Below are positions 32,575 through 43,727 of a stretch of DNA of 64,000 nt, one piece after another. The DNA comes from Hordeum vulgare subsp. vulgare (Eukaryota; Streptophyta; Magnoliopsida; Poales; Poaceae), in the NCBI RefSeq assembly GCF_904849725.1, contig NC_058524.1, positions 25,885,001 through 25,949,000 on the forward strand. The letters are read 5' to 3'. The notes beneath the pieces were generated by a model. The model worked only from the letters and a program-made list of their open reading frames with translations. It did not search any database and was not told the origin of the DNA. Both the position numbers and the translations under genes were made by a program. The first letter of the stretch is position 1. Every line of letters begins with the position of its first letter.

Positions 32575-33750
32575 GTGGAGGTGTTCCGCACACCTCTCCT
32601 CAACTTGGACGCGGCTGCCCAGATTGCCGATTCCCTCCAGCCGACTGATTCAGAGGCAGGAAGGGGAATCGAACAAATCCGAGCCCTGTTGCGCACGGCG
32701 CAACAGCAGAATTCGGCAGTCTCCCAATCACACAATCGGATTCGCAATAGTTCCGTCCATGCAAACAAGCATAGATCGGTTCACAGCCCTGGATCTCATC
32801 AGTATCGCCGTCGCTCACGCACCCCTCCGTAGGGTGGGCCCTACGGGTCCCGGCATCATGATGATCGGCATTCAGTCAGCGACACTTACGACCCAAGACC
32901 CGACGCAAGGGGCCGAATCGCTCAGCGAAGAGTTGACAGGGGTCGAGCCCACCGCGATGGCCGCGATATGGACCGTCCGAGTGGAAGCAGGGCCATCATA
33001 TCTGGCCCCGAGTGTTTTAGTCGAGCCATCCGCTCGGCTGATATCCCGCCCAACTTCCGATTGGCTGCGGGAATCGGTAAATTCTCAGGAGAGTCCAAGC
33101 CCGAAACATGGCTAGACGACTACCGAGTGGTGGTCTAGATCGGAGGAGGAGACGACCATGTCGCTATGAAGCACCTCCCTCTGATGCTCGACGGCTCGGC
33201 CCGAGCTTGGCTGAACCAGTTGGCCCCCTCAAGCATTTACAGTTGGGCAGATCTAGCCCGAGTGCTCATCAGAACCTTCGAAGGAATGTGCAAGCGCCCT
33301 GCAGGTCTTGTGGAGCTTCAGCACTGTGTCCAGAAGCCGAATGAGCCCTTGCGCGACTTCATCCAGCGATGGACGACTCTTTACCACACGGTGGAGAACG
33401 TCACCAAGCATCAAGCAGTCTGCGCCTTCAAGGCAGGCGTGCGGTACAGGGAGCTGTACTTGAAGTTTGGTCAAACCGGTGACATCTCCATGAGCAAGAT
33501 GATGGAGATAGCAACTCGCTATGCAAATGGCGAAGAAGAAGACCGCATCCGGAGCGGAAAACACAAGACGTCGGCGACGCCGACGGAGGTAACACTCGGA
33601 AGCAAAAACCGAAGGTTCCGCCCACACCGCAATCAGAAGCTGCAGCTGTCACCAGCGCCAAATTCAAGGGCAAAGGGAAAGCGCAGTTCACCCCTAAGAA
33701 AAAGCCTTTCAACAATCCCATCCTGGACCAGGCTTGTCCAATCCATATGA
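32575..33750 (+). pseudogene. gag: Element E Gag
   Basis: A single frame with two TAG codons (32830-32832 and 33136-33138). It begins around VEVFRTPLLNLDAAAQIADSL. The retrotransposon Gag core lies at 33166-33540 (LMLDGSARAWLNQLAPSSI, RDFIQRWTTLYHTVENV, MMEIATRYANGEEE). Near 33587 the native frame shifts, so the last 50 codons to 33750 are off-frame. The true continuation is in the frame of 33747-34694. No zinc knuckle of the CCHC form was seen. Gag packages the RNA in cytoplasmic particles. Confidence 0.85.
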
Positions 33751-34969
33751 AGATGGACGAGGAAGGTAACCCCATATACGCAAAGCACACCACTCGGCAG
33801 TGCCGTCTCCTGATCCAGGGTTTCAGCGAAGGGCAGCCGAGTGAGAAGAATCCTGAACAGGATGAGGAGGACAAGGAGGATCCGTTCCCCCAAGTCCATG
33901 CAACCCTCATGATCTTCGCTGACGTCGAAAGCAAGAGTCGACTGAAGCTAGTGAACAGAGAAGTCAACATGGCCGTTCCGACTGCCACCAAGTTTCTCAA
34001 ATGGTCTCAGACTGCGATTACCTTCGATCAGTCGGATCATCCAACACATGTCCCCACCCCAGGAAGGCAGGCTCTGGTCGTCGACCCGGTGGTGGAAGGA
34101 GTCCGACTGCGCAAAGTCCTAATGGATGGCGGCAGCGGATTGAATATTATGTACGCCGACACTCTCAAGGGAATGGGCATTTCGATGTCCAGACTCAGCG
34201 AGAGCAATATGCAGTTCCACGGAGTCGTTCCAGGGCGGAAGGCCAAATCACTCGGCCAGATCGCATTGGAGGTCATCTTCGGCTCCGACAAGAACTTTCG
34301 CAAGGAGAAGCTCACGTTTGAGGTGGTGGACTTCCAGAGCGCTTACCATGCAATTCTGGGCCGCCCGACATATGTGAGTTTCATGGCACGACCGTGTTAT
34401 GTGTACTTGAAGTTGAAAATGCCCGGTCCAAAAGGCGTTATCACCATCACCGGCAACCGTCAGCGAGCCGAGGAATGCCTGCAAGAGGGGTCAAGAATCG
34501 CCGACCATCAGATGGCCGTACTCAAGCTCGACGAATACAAGAAGACAGTCGACCCTGCCGACTTGATGCGCTCGAAGAAGCCAGCTTCTGAGTCCGAGTT
34601 CCAGTCAGCGGGAGAAACTAAGAAGGTCAGCATCCACCCGACGGACGAGTCTGCCGCCCCGACAAACATCTCCACCACCCTGGATCCCAAATAGGAAGCC
34701 GAGCTCACCCAATTCCTCCATGAGAACTGGGACATCTTCGCATGGAAGCCATCTGACATGCCGGGTGTACCTAGGGAGTTGGCTGAGAACCGACTGCATG
34801 TGGATCCCGCTGCTCGGCCCGTCCGAGAGCGCCTGCGCCGGTCCGCCGCGCACAAAAGGAAGGCAATCGGAGAAGAGGTGGCTAAGCCGCTAGCTGCCAG
34901 ATTCATTCGTGAGGTTCACCACTCCGAGTGGCTCGCCAATGTAGTCATGGTGCCCAAGAAGGACAAGTC
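33655..34969 (+). pseudogene. pol: Element E protease region and reverse transcriptase N-terminus
   Basis: The frame runs from KFKGKGKAQFTPKKK (33655) through the Gag-Pol joint. A retropepsin-like segment has VLMDGGSGLNIMYADTLKGMGI (34105-34170, Asp in D-G-G-S), and FQSAYHAILGRPTYV is typical of Gypsy proteases. A TAG at 34692-34694 lies before ENWDIFAWKPSDMPG. The start of reverse transcriptase follows (VHHSEWLANVVMVPKKDKS). The frame breaks at about 34969 through a deletion. Confidence 0.85.
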
Positions 34970-36796
34970 TGCCCGAAAGACCATTTTCCGCTCCCCCGCA
35001 TAGATCAAATTGTCGATTCGACTGCGGGGTGCGAGCGTTTATCATTTCTTGATGCCTACTCGGGTTATCATCAGATCCGTCTGTATGGTCCCGATGAGTT
35101 GAAAACAGCTTTCATCACCCCGTTTGGGTGCTTCTGCTACATCACCATGCCTTTCGGTCTGAAGAATGCAGGAGCTACCTTTATGCGCATGATCCAAAAA
35201 TGTCTCCTCGACCAGATCGGTCGCAATGTGGAGGCATACATGGATGATATCATAGTCAAGTCCCGCAAAGGTTCCGACCTGCTGACTGACTTGGCAGAAA
35301 CATTCGCCAACCTTCGTAGGTACGATATCAAGCTAAATCCTGCCAAGTGTTCATTCGGTGTTCCCAGCGGAAAGTTACTCGGTTTCTTCGTTTCCGAACG
35401 AGGGATCGATGTTAACCCCGAAAAGGTCGGGACCATCGTCCGAATGGAGAGGCCGGTCAGAATACACGATGTTCAACGACTCACAGGTTGCTTAGCAGCT
35501 TTGAGCAGATTCATCAGTCGACTCGGCGAAAAAGCACTTCCTCTGTACCGACTCATGAAGAAATCAGATACCTTCGAGTGGACAGACGAAGCCCAAGTCG
35601 CGTTCGACGACCTCAAAGTCCTACTTTCCACCCAGCCGGTTCTTACTGCTCCGCTCAGTAAAGAGCCCCTTCTTCTATATATCGCGGCCACAAATCAAGT
35701 GGTTAGTACTGTTCTTACAGTCGAGCGAGAGGAGGAGGGCAAAGCTTACAAAGTTCAGCGGCCAGTGTACTACGTCTCCGAGGTTCTGACCCCTTCCAAG
35801 CAGAGGTATCCCCATTATCAGAAGCTTATCTATGGGATCTATATGACTTCAAAGAAGGTGGCTCATTATTTCCAAGACCACTCGGTATCTGTCGTTTCTG
35901 ATGCTCCGTTGTCGGAAATTCTCCACAATCGGGACGCATCAGGCCGAGTGGCAAAGTGGGCGATGGAGATGCTGTATTGCGACATCAAGTTCGAGGCCAA
36001 GAAAGCTATTAAGTCTCAAGCCCTGGCTGACTTTATAGCAGAATGGGTAGAACAACAGCAACCGACTCACATCTACTCGGCTCATTGGACAATGTTCTTC
36101 GATGGGTCTAAGATGTTGAATGGATCCGGCGCTGGCGTTGTGATCGTATCACCAAAGGGTGACAAGCTCAATTATGTGCTTCAGATACACTTTGATTCCT
36201 CTAACAATGAGGCAGAGTATGAAGCTCTTCTCTACGGATTGCGCATGGCCATCTCACTCGGCGTCCGTCGCCTGATGGTCTACGGCGATTCAGACTTGGT
36301 GGTCAACCAAGTGATGAAAGAGTGGGACATAAGGAACCCCACTATGACAACATACTGCAATGCAGTCAGGAAGCTGGAGAAGAAGTTTGAAGGTCTAGAA
36401 CTTCATCATGTTCCAAGACTGAAGAACCAAGCAGCGGACGAGTTGGCGAAGCTCGGATCCACTCGGAGACCCGTCCCGAGTGATGTCTGCCTCGAGCACC
36501 TCCACCTTCCTTCAGTCAAAGAAGATCCCTTCACGGAAGAACCAGTACAACCCATGAGCACAACAGATCCGACTAAAGTCGATGTGCCTGCTGTGGTTGA
36601 TCTGGTCACAGAGATTCTGGTAATCATTCCCGACTGTACTGTGCCGATTATGGCATATATCCTAAGGCAAGAACTTCCAGAAGATGAAGTCCAAGCCCGA
36701 CAGATATTTCGCAGGTCAAAGGCATTCACTGTCATCGACGGTCAATTGTACAAGGAGAGTGTTTCAGGCGTCCTCCAACGTTGCATTTCCCCATAG
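34969..36796 (+). pseudogene. pol: Element E reverse transcriptase and RNase H
   Basis: About 608 codons after the deletion. Reverse transcriptase shows FLDAYSGYHQIRL, MPFGLKNAGATFMRM and the catalytic AYMDDIIVKS (about 35235-35265), then the connection region. The RNase H inside Gypsy pol has FFDGSKMLNGSGAGVVI (36100), NNEAEYEALLYGLRMA and YGDSDLVVNQV. The segment that should lie between VPKKDKS and CPKDHFPLP, containing the first catalytic Asp motif (as RMCVD in element D), is absent. The frame stops at TAG 36794-36796. Confidence 0.92.
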
Positions 36797-37867
36797 GAAG
36801 GGCAGTTGATCCTAGAGGATATCCACTCGGGAACCGGCGGCCATCATGCTTCTTCAAGAGCAATCGTCGCCAAGGCGTTCAGAGCTGGATTCTTCTGGTT
36901 GCAGGCTAACGAGATGGCCAAAGCCATGGTCGATCGATGCGAAGGCTGTTAGTTCTACTCCAACAAGTCCCACAAGCCAACGTCTACACTGAAGACAATC
37001 CCACTTGTGTGGCTGTTTGCAGTTTGGGGATTAGACACGGCCAGACCATTCAAGACAGGCCAAGGAGGCTACACACATCTGTTGGTGGCAGTCGACAAGT
37101 TTACAAAGTGGATAGAAGCCAAGCCCATCAAGAAACTTGAGGCCTCCACAGCCGTGAAGTTTGTCAGAGATATCATCTCCAGATTTAGAGTGCCTCACAG
37201 CATAATCACGGACAATGGGACAAACTTCGACTCGGACAGATTCAAAGGTTTCTGCGCGAGTCAAGGTATCCGAGTGGATTTTGCTTCCGTAGCACATCCG
37301 CAATCCAATGGACAGGCTGAGCGTGCAAATGGACTTATCCTTCAAGGTTTGAAGCCCCGACTCTTGCGAGAGATAGGACATGCTGCTGGTGCATGGGTAA
37401 CCGAGTTACCTTCAGTACTCTGGGGCCTCCGCACCACTCCGAACAGATCAATAGGGCGACCACCGTTCTTCCTCGTCTATGGAGCAGAAGCGGTCCTTCC
37501 GAGTGACCTACTTCACAATGCCCCGCGAGTCGAGCTCTTCTCCGAAGCCGAAGCAGAACAAGCAAGGCAAGATGGAGTCGATCTTCTAGAGGAGGAGCGC
37601 GAGATGGCACTTACTCGCTCAACAATTTATCAGCAAGATCTGCGACGTTTTCATGCACGACATGTCAGGAGCCGCACGTTCCAGGCTGGCGATTTGGTGC
37701 TTCGAGTGGATCAGCAAAGACCACACAAGTTGGCTCCGGCCTGGGAAGGTCCTTTCATCATTTCAAAGGTGCTGAACAACGGGGCATACGGACTCTACAA
37801 CATTCAGAAGGAGACCGACGAGCCGCGCGCGTGGAACAGAGACCTCCTCAAGCGTTTTTATACGTGA
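36797..37867 (+). pseudogene. pol: Element E integrase
   Basis: Same frame as reverse transcriptase. The zinc-binding part (DIHSGTGGHHASSR...CEGC) is followed by TAG at 36949-36951. The core then runs open from 37007 to 37867, with WGLD, VDKFTKWIEAKP, IITDNGTNFDSD, HPQSNGQAERANG (D, D, E positions visible) and the C-terminal LAPAWEGPFIISKVLNNGAYGL, LLKRFYT. The stop at 37867 is likely the natural end of pol. Confidence 0.92.
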
Positions 37868-37990
37868 TCGCCGACTGAAGCAGTGTAACGAACAAGTTTT
37901 GGCGAAATAATATACAGTAGATTCAATTTCTTTTGCAGATTCAGAGTTCTTCCGCGGTTGCAGACTACGGTCACACACACACAAAAAAAA
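37868..37990 (+). other. E spacer between pol end and hairpin array
   Basis: No gene. It includes a short CA run and an A8 tract (37972-37990) immediately before the first repeat unit. Confidence 0.6.
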
Positions 37991-39135
37991 CTTAGCTGCG
38001 ATCCTGAATCGCCTAAGTAATACCTTCCTCCGAGTGTGCACTATACGTCGCACTCGGAGACTTAGCTGCGATCCTGCATCGCCTAAGTATTAACTTCCTT
38101 CGAGTGTGAACTTCATGTCACACTCGGGGACTTAGCTGCGAGCATGCATCGCCTAAGTATTAATCTCCTCCGAGTGTGCACTTCACGTCACACTCGGGGA
38201 CTTAGCTGCGATCCTGCATCGCCTAAGTATTAACTTCCTCCAAGTGTGCACTTCACGTCACACTCGGGGACTTAGCTGCGATCCTGCATCGCCTAAGTAT
38301 TAACTTCCTTCGAGTGTGCACTTCACACTCGGGGACTTAGCTGCGATCCTGCATCGCCTAAGTATTAACTTCCTTCGAGTGTGCACTTCACGTCACACTC
38401 GGGGACTTAGCTGCGATCCTGCATCGCCTAAGTATTAATCTCCTCCGAGTGTGCACTTTACGTCACACTCGGGGACTTAGCCGCGATCCTGCATCGCCTA
38501 AGTATTAACTTCCTCCGAGTGTGCACTTTACGTCACACTTGGGGACTTAGCCGCGATCCTGCATCGCCTAAGTATTAACTTCCTCCGAGTGTGCACTTTA
38601 CGTCACACTCGGGGGCTTAGCTGCGATCCTGCATCGCCTAAGTATTAACTTCCTCTGAGTGTGCACTTTACGTCACACTCGGGGACTTAGCCGCGATCCT
38701 GCATCGCCTAAGTATTAACTTCCTCCGAGTGTGCCCTTTACATCACACTCGGGGACTTAGCCGCGATCCTGCATCGCCTAAGTACTAACCTTCCTCCGAG
38801 TGTGCACTTTATGTGGCACTCGGGGACTTAGCTGCGATCCTGCATCGCCTAAGTATTAACTTCTCCGAGTGTGCACTTCACATCACACTCGGGGACTTAG
38901 CTGCGATCCTGCATCGCCTAAGTACTAATCTTCCTCCAAGTGTGCACTTTATGTCGCACTCGGGGACTTAGCTGCGATCCTGCATCGCCTAAGTATTAAT
39001 TCCTTCGAGTGTGCACTTCACGTCACACTCGAGGACTTAGCTGCGATCCTGCATCGCCTAAGTACTAACCGCTCCTCCGAATGTACACTATACGTTACAC
39101 TCGAGAACTTAGCACTGATCATGAATCACCTAAGC
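37991..39135. repeat. 17-unit 70-bp tandem array, two hairpins per unit
   Basis: Units start with CTTAG at 37991, 38061, 38131, 38201, 38271, 38336, 38406, 38476, 38546, 38616, 38686, 38756, 38827, 38896, 38967, 39036 and 39108. Each holds ACTTAG..GCGAT-loop-ATCGC-CTAAGT and then CGAGTGTG-10 bases-CACACTCG, both palindromic. The array lies between the stop of pol (37867, +) and the stop of the antisense gene (39349, -). Confidence 0.95.
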
Positions 39136-39348
39136 CCTAATATTCTACGAGTACACATTGAGTGTTCAATTCCAAACAGCATTCAAGCAAAAGAATAAGT
39201 GTTTTCGTTGTGACTCCAACAGTCTACAAACGATAATAGACTCGGTGCGGATCAAGCTTACCCGCACCGATTTAAAAGTATGACGGCCAACAGCAGTGGC
39301 CAGAATATCTTACAGGCAAACACTCGGCATACCGAGGATAAAGTTCGA
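39136..39348. other. E spacer between array and antisense gene end
   Basis: No gene. Presumably the 3' untranslated part of the antisense gene. A DNA segment ACTCGGTGCGG...CCGCACCGA near 39240-39270 is again partly palindromic. Confidence 0.5.
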
Positions 39349-42300
39349 TCATGACTCAGCTGGGCCCGCGTCAGGACTGGAGGGTTCCACAAAGGTATCC
39401 AGGTCGATTCCATCAGCAATGCGGGTCGCAATCTCTAGGAATGTCTCCATGAAGTCTTCGAATTGAAGCTTCTTCGTGTTGACGACTTTCAAGGCTTTCA
39501 GCTTATCTTCCCGCACTTCTTTGCAATGGACTCGGACCAAGGACAGCGCCACATCAGCACCGCAACGCGCTGCCGATTTCTTCCAAGCTTGCACTCGGGC
39601 CGGAATCTCCCCCAGTCGCCCCAACAGAGTCTCCATTTTCTCCCGCGACTCGTCTTCCGGCCAAAGCTCCTTCTCAATGCGTCCGAAGATTTCTCTCAGT
39701 CGGTTGATGAATGGACCCACTTTGCCTACGCGGATATGAGCCCGGAGTAGATTCCGGTTGGCGTCCTCGCTGAGTGGTACATTGTCCTTCATGGATCGTT
39801 CCACGGTCGCCGCTTCAGCTTCGGCGTCACCACAAAAATCTGCAACAAACGAGCAAATAGAAATTACAAACCGAGTGTTCGTTACAAGATACAACCACTC
39901 GACAAATCATCAGACTTACCAGCCAGACGACTCATCATCTGGACAGCGCAGTCGTTCACATACTTCTCCTGAGCTGTCCATCGTTTGTTCCGAGCAACCA
40001 TTTGATCATACACTTCGGTCCTCTGTTTCTTCAGCCTCTCCACCTCCGCCACCAACGCCCTGTTTGCCTCCAGCGCCTCCTCCAAGGATTTCTCTCAAAC
40101 TTCCAGCGCGTTCTTCATGCCAGCTATGGCGAGCGTTGCGGCTTCTAGTTCACCAGCATATTGGTTCTTCTCAGCCCTCAAGGCTTCATAAGCGCTCCCC
40201 ATCTCACAAGTTTTCTACAAAACGAAACAAAGGGTTATCAGCAACTTTCTCAATACACACTACGTTCTTCAGACCCCTGCCGACGCAAGCAGTCGACAGC
40301 GGTCTCGGGGACTACACCCAGTGGGTTCACTAAGAGTGACCCCACTGGCATGCACCTCAAGCAGGTCTGCCCTATTGAGGTGCACGTTTTTACCTACGCC
40401 TCCGAGGCTAAAGCTACTCCACCTGTGTGCAGTTTACTCTAGGGAACTCTTACCGCAAGAGTGCTCCGACTGCAGTAAGTACTTGCACTCAGAAATCTTG
40501 TCTACGGACACGACAAAAATAAAGACCAAATGTATAAAGACAACTGTCGGTGCAAGCAGTCAACAGAAGTCTCGGGGACTACACCCACTGGGTTCACTCG
40601 GAGTGATCCCATTGCAAACAACAGACTACGACAACACCCAGTGGGTTACAAAAGAAAAGTAAGTACTTACAAGAAAAGTGAGTACTTACTAGACTACTTA
40701 CTCGGATGTCGTCGCGCAGCTCCAAGCTCCGCTGGTACAAAGCCGCAATGGAGTCATAAGCCTTCTTGGCCTCCCCGGTCATCAGCTCCGCTTGGATCAT
40801 GGCTCCCTTGGCCGCTCCCACCTGCTCCTCTGGGACACACTGAATGCTGAATTCAACATTCGACGAACCGGGAATCGTGGGAAGATCCTGGGGCATCCCA
40901 AGATTTGCCCCAGTCAGTTCGTCGCCCACCGGCACTGGTTCGGCCGGTGGAGGCACTTCAGTCGGTGGAGTGTCGGCGGCAGGGGAAGCAGCAGGAGGAG
41001 CAGCCTCAAGGAAAGGCTCCACGACAGGCTCCGCGGCTGGGTCGGCTCTCCCTTGCCCGTCTTCGTCCGGGTGAATTGCCCCTGACAAGCCGAACAGCAT
41101 GATGATTCAGAAAAAGAAAAGGATAGTACATTCTACAGGAATAAAACACCTGACTCTCCTACAACATACCTGGCTGGGACGAGACGACGTTGTGTGTGTC
41201 CATGGGGTCATCCCCTTGACGGACCGGAGAGGTTGTAGAAGTGGCGACCCTGTCAAGTGAAGCCCATTCGACTTGTAAAGCGGGAGTTCACTCGGATAAC
41301 ATAAAAAGCCGAGAGTTGGATTCGCTTACGTGGATGTGACGGGGATGGCAACCCTCATGCGCGGCAGAGCCCTCCGAGGTTTGGGCCCACTCGGTTTGGG
41401 CGCCCTGGGAGATTGGCCTGCAGGCTCAGCGGGGGCGTCCCTGGACCTCTTCGTGCCTCGAGCACTCGGGACCGCCGGAGCGGTAGGTAGAGCACTCGAC
41501 AACGCGGGGGGAGCCAAAGGGACGACAGGCTCATGTCGACGCTTACTCCGCTGTTCTGGCGGTGGAGGCGGAGAGTCGCGCTCTTCGTCTTCTTCCTCCT
41601 CCTCGCTGTCCTCCGCCTCCGACTCCCTGCTGTCGGAGACATATTCAGCGCTATCCACGCTCCCCTCCTGGCTACCTTCTTCCTCCTCCTCCTCCGGATC
41701 CCCGTTTGAGACAGGGGAGGACCAGTTGGTCCATTCCTACATGAGATTCAGTCGGAAACATTAAGCATCACACGAGGATATAAATGAACGACTGAAATCA
41801 AAACAGTTTGATATATTCGGCTAATGCTACTCACCTGATTCGGTGGCGGGTTGTCCACGCTGTAAGGCACCACTCGGCGAGCTCCTTTAGGGTTCTCGCA
41901 AGGTCCCGTGATTTGGAGCACTATCGAGGTCACCTTCTCCTCGAGTATGCCCACCGCGATGGTCCGAGTGGAATCCTCGGGCCATGTGTAGAGCCACATA
42001 GCATGGTGGCGAGCTTGTAGAGGCTGGATCCGCCGACCGACGAAGACTTCCAACAGGTCAATATCGGTGACCCCCCTCCTGACAACATCCGCGAGTGCCT
42101 CGACCAAAGGCTGGATGTCATTCCTCTCGGCTTTCGAGAGGGCGAGTTGCTTGGGTGGAGCAGGGCGGTCTAGACTAAATGGAGGTAGCCCAGTCGATGC
42201 GTTCGGACAGGCTATGTCCTGGCAGTAGAACCACGTCGACTGCCAGTTCCTAACCGACTCGTTCAACTGGAGAGCAGGGTAGCTACTCCGACTCTTTTTC

Positions 42301-42815
42301 TGAAACCCTAAACCCCCGCAGAGCTGGAGGAGATGCGTCTTGTCATCCGACTGACTAAGACGTTTGATGGTTTGAGAGCGGGCGGAGAAGATATGTTTGA
42401 ATAAATCCCAATGAGGGGGGCAACCGATAAAGCATTCACACAGAACAATGAAGGCAGAAAGGTGGGCAATGGCATTCGGGGGGAAGTGATGGAGTTGAGC
42501 ACCAAAATGATTCATGATGCCTTTGAAAAAGGGGTGCGGGGGCAGAGAAAAACCTCTATGAACATGGCTGAGGAGCAAGACGCGCTCCCCCTCCCGTGGT
42601 GCCGGCTCAATCTCGTCGTCCGCCGACAACCTCCAAGATTTATGCACGAGCTGGCCATGCTCTACCAGCTCCAGCAGGTCCCCCTCCGTCACTATGGAGG
42701 GGATAAAGTCTCCCTGGATCCATCCCGCTGGCAATGGCCGCTGCCGCTACTGAGCAGCCGCCACCTTGCCCTTCTTCTTCCTTGCCTCCATCTTGCTGGT
42801 CTGGCCCTTGGTCAT
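39349..42815 (-). pseudogene. Antisense six-exon gene of E (Transposase_28-like, 'gypsy-type transposon' protein)
   Basis: Minus-strand exons: 42815-41835, 41736-41330, 41249-41170, 41081-40702, 40214-39920, 39839-39349. Every intron starts GT and ends AG (donors GTGAGTAG, GTAAGCG, GTATGTTG, GTAAGTAG, GTAAGTCTG). Exon lengths sum to 2634 nt, exactly 878 codons, and each junction keeps phase. Exon 1 carries the region of the 'putative gypsy type transposon' family (GWIQGDFIPS, PPNAIAHLSAFIVLCECF). Exon 2 is acidic, then Pro/Ser-rich. Exon 5 is a coiled-coil-like EALEANRALVAEVERLKKQ. Exon 6 ends ARVQAWKKSAARCGADVAL and TRIADGIDLDTFV. Two in-frame stops exist (codon 23, TAG 42747-42749; exon 5, TGA 40095-40097). 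The biochemical role is unknown. Confidence 0.85.
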
Positions 42816-43337
42816 GGCGGCGATGGCGAGCTTTCGAGAAGGATGGGAAGGGAAAGGTGTATCAGCGCAAGAAGTGGCGAGGAAGATGGAGCAAGCAAGA
42901 GCAGAGGATTCGGCGAGCGTAACCGAAGGGTCTCGTCAGCCAGAGTTAAATAAAACACCGACAGGGTCGCTGGCGAGCAGACCCAAAATTTTATCCGCCC
43001 AACCAGCCGCGGCGATATCGACGGAACAGTTGAAGACGTGAGGATCGAGGAGTCAGGCGCTACTCGAGCGCGCTGACGTCGCCCCCGCTAAGCGCACGGA
43101 ACCCGAAATTTGAGATCCCGGAAAATCCGCCGCTGTCAGTTGACCGGTCGTGTCAAAAGATGCCGCGAAAGCACTCGGTTCCCGACAGTCCGTTCTGCAG
43201 AATACATTCACTCGGATCATTGGCGAGGAGAGATAGAATGGATAGAGGCAAGCAACGCCCAAGCCGAACCTAGTCCAGTCGGATCTGAGCATCAAGCATT
43301 GGTTTGACGTTTCAACCCCAATCCATTCGGGGACTAA
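42816..43337 (-). promoter_or_regulatory. Upstream region of antisense gene and 3' untranslated part of E
   Basis: No frame is supported. It would contain the promoter and 5' leader of the antisense gene. Only a weak TTTATTTAA-type sequence (minus strand, about 42944-42957) is visible. The plus-strand end has CATTCGGGGACTAA, the likely plus-strand primer tract. Confidence 0.35.
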
Positions 43338-43727
43338 TGATGGGGTCATAGTCCTAGGGTAGGGTCATAGGCCTGTCCTACAGGTCCTACCCAAGGACTA
43401 CCCCACGCAAGGGACGGGACCTTAAGTATGCCCGACTGTATTAAGGTGCCCCCATCATCTAGTCGGTAACGGGCCCAGAATCATCCAGTCGGAGACTAAG
43501 ACTCGGAGGACACCGGACCTACCGACTGGATACACTCGGTGCATCGTAACCTCCCTGGAGGGAAACTGCCGTACGTTTCCGGGTGCATTAACTAGAATTT
43601 ATAGCATACGTTACTTGTAACGCATGCATTCAATCGCCACTACTCCACCCTTGAATCAGAACCGTTGTGGAGGGCAGCGCACTCTATATAAGCCGCCCTC
43701 CCCCACTGGTAAAAGGGTTAGAAAAAC
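43338..43727 (+). repeat. Element E 3' LTR, first part
   Basis: Nearly identical to 31440-31829; interrupted by G inside GTTAGAAAAAC. Continues at 52540. Confidence 0.95.
43723..43727. repeat. Left target duplication of G (AAAAC)
   Basis: Identical to 52535-52539; the empty site is seen in the E 5' LTR as GTTAGAAAAACATTG (31826-31840 region). Confidence 0.95.

Noticed and set aside
33253..34000. Minus-strand frames of 124 and 190 codons
   Set aside because: Shadows of the E Gag-protease frame; no splice or domain support, unlike the antisense gene at 39349-42815.
37991..39135. CRISPR-like array
   Set aside because: Units are contiguous with no unique spacers, lie inside a Gypsy element and are in a plant genome.
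41330..41764. Plus-strand Gly/Ser-rich frame of 144 codons
   Set aside because: Complement of exon 2 of the antisense gene, open because of its Glu/Pro repeats.
42411..43041. Possible host gene in plus frames of 180 and 91 codons
   Set aside because: Complement of exon 1 and upstream region of the antisense gene; no domain.
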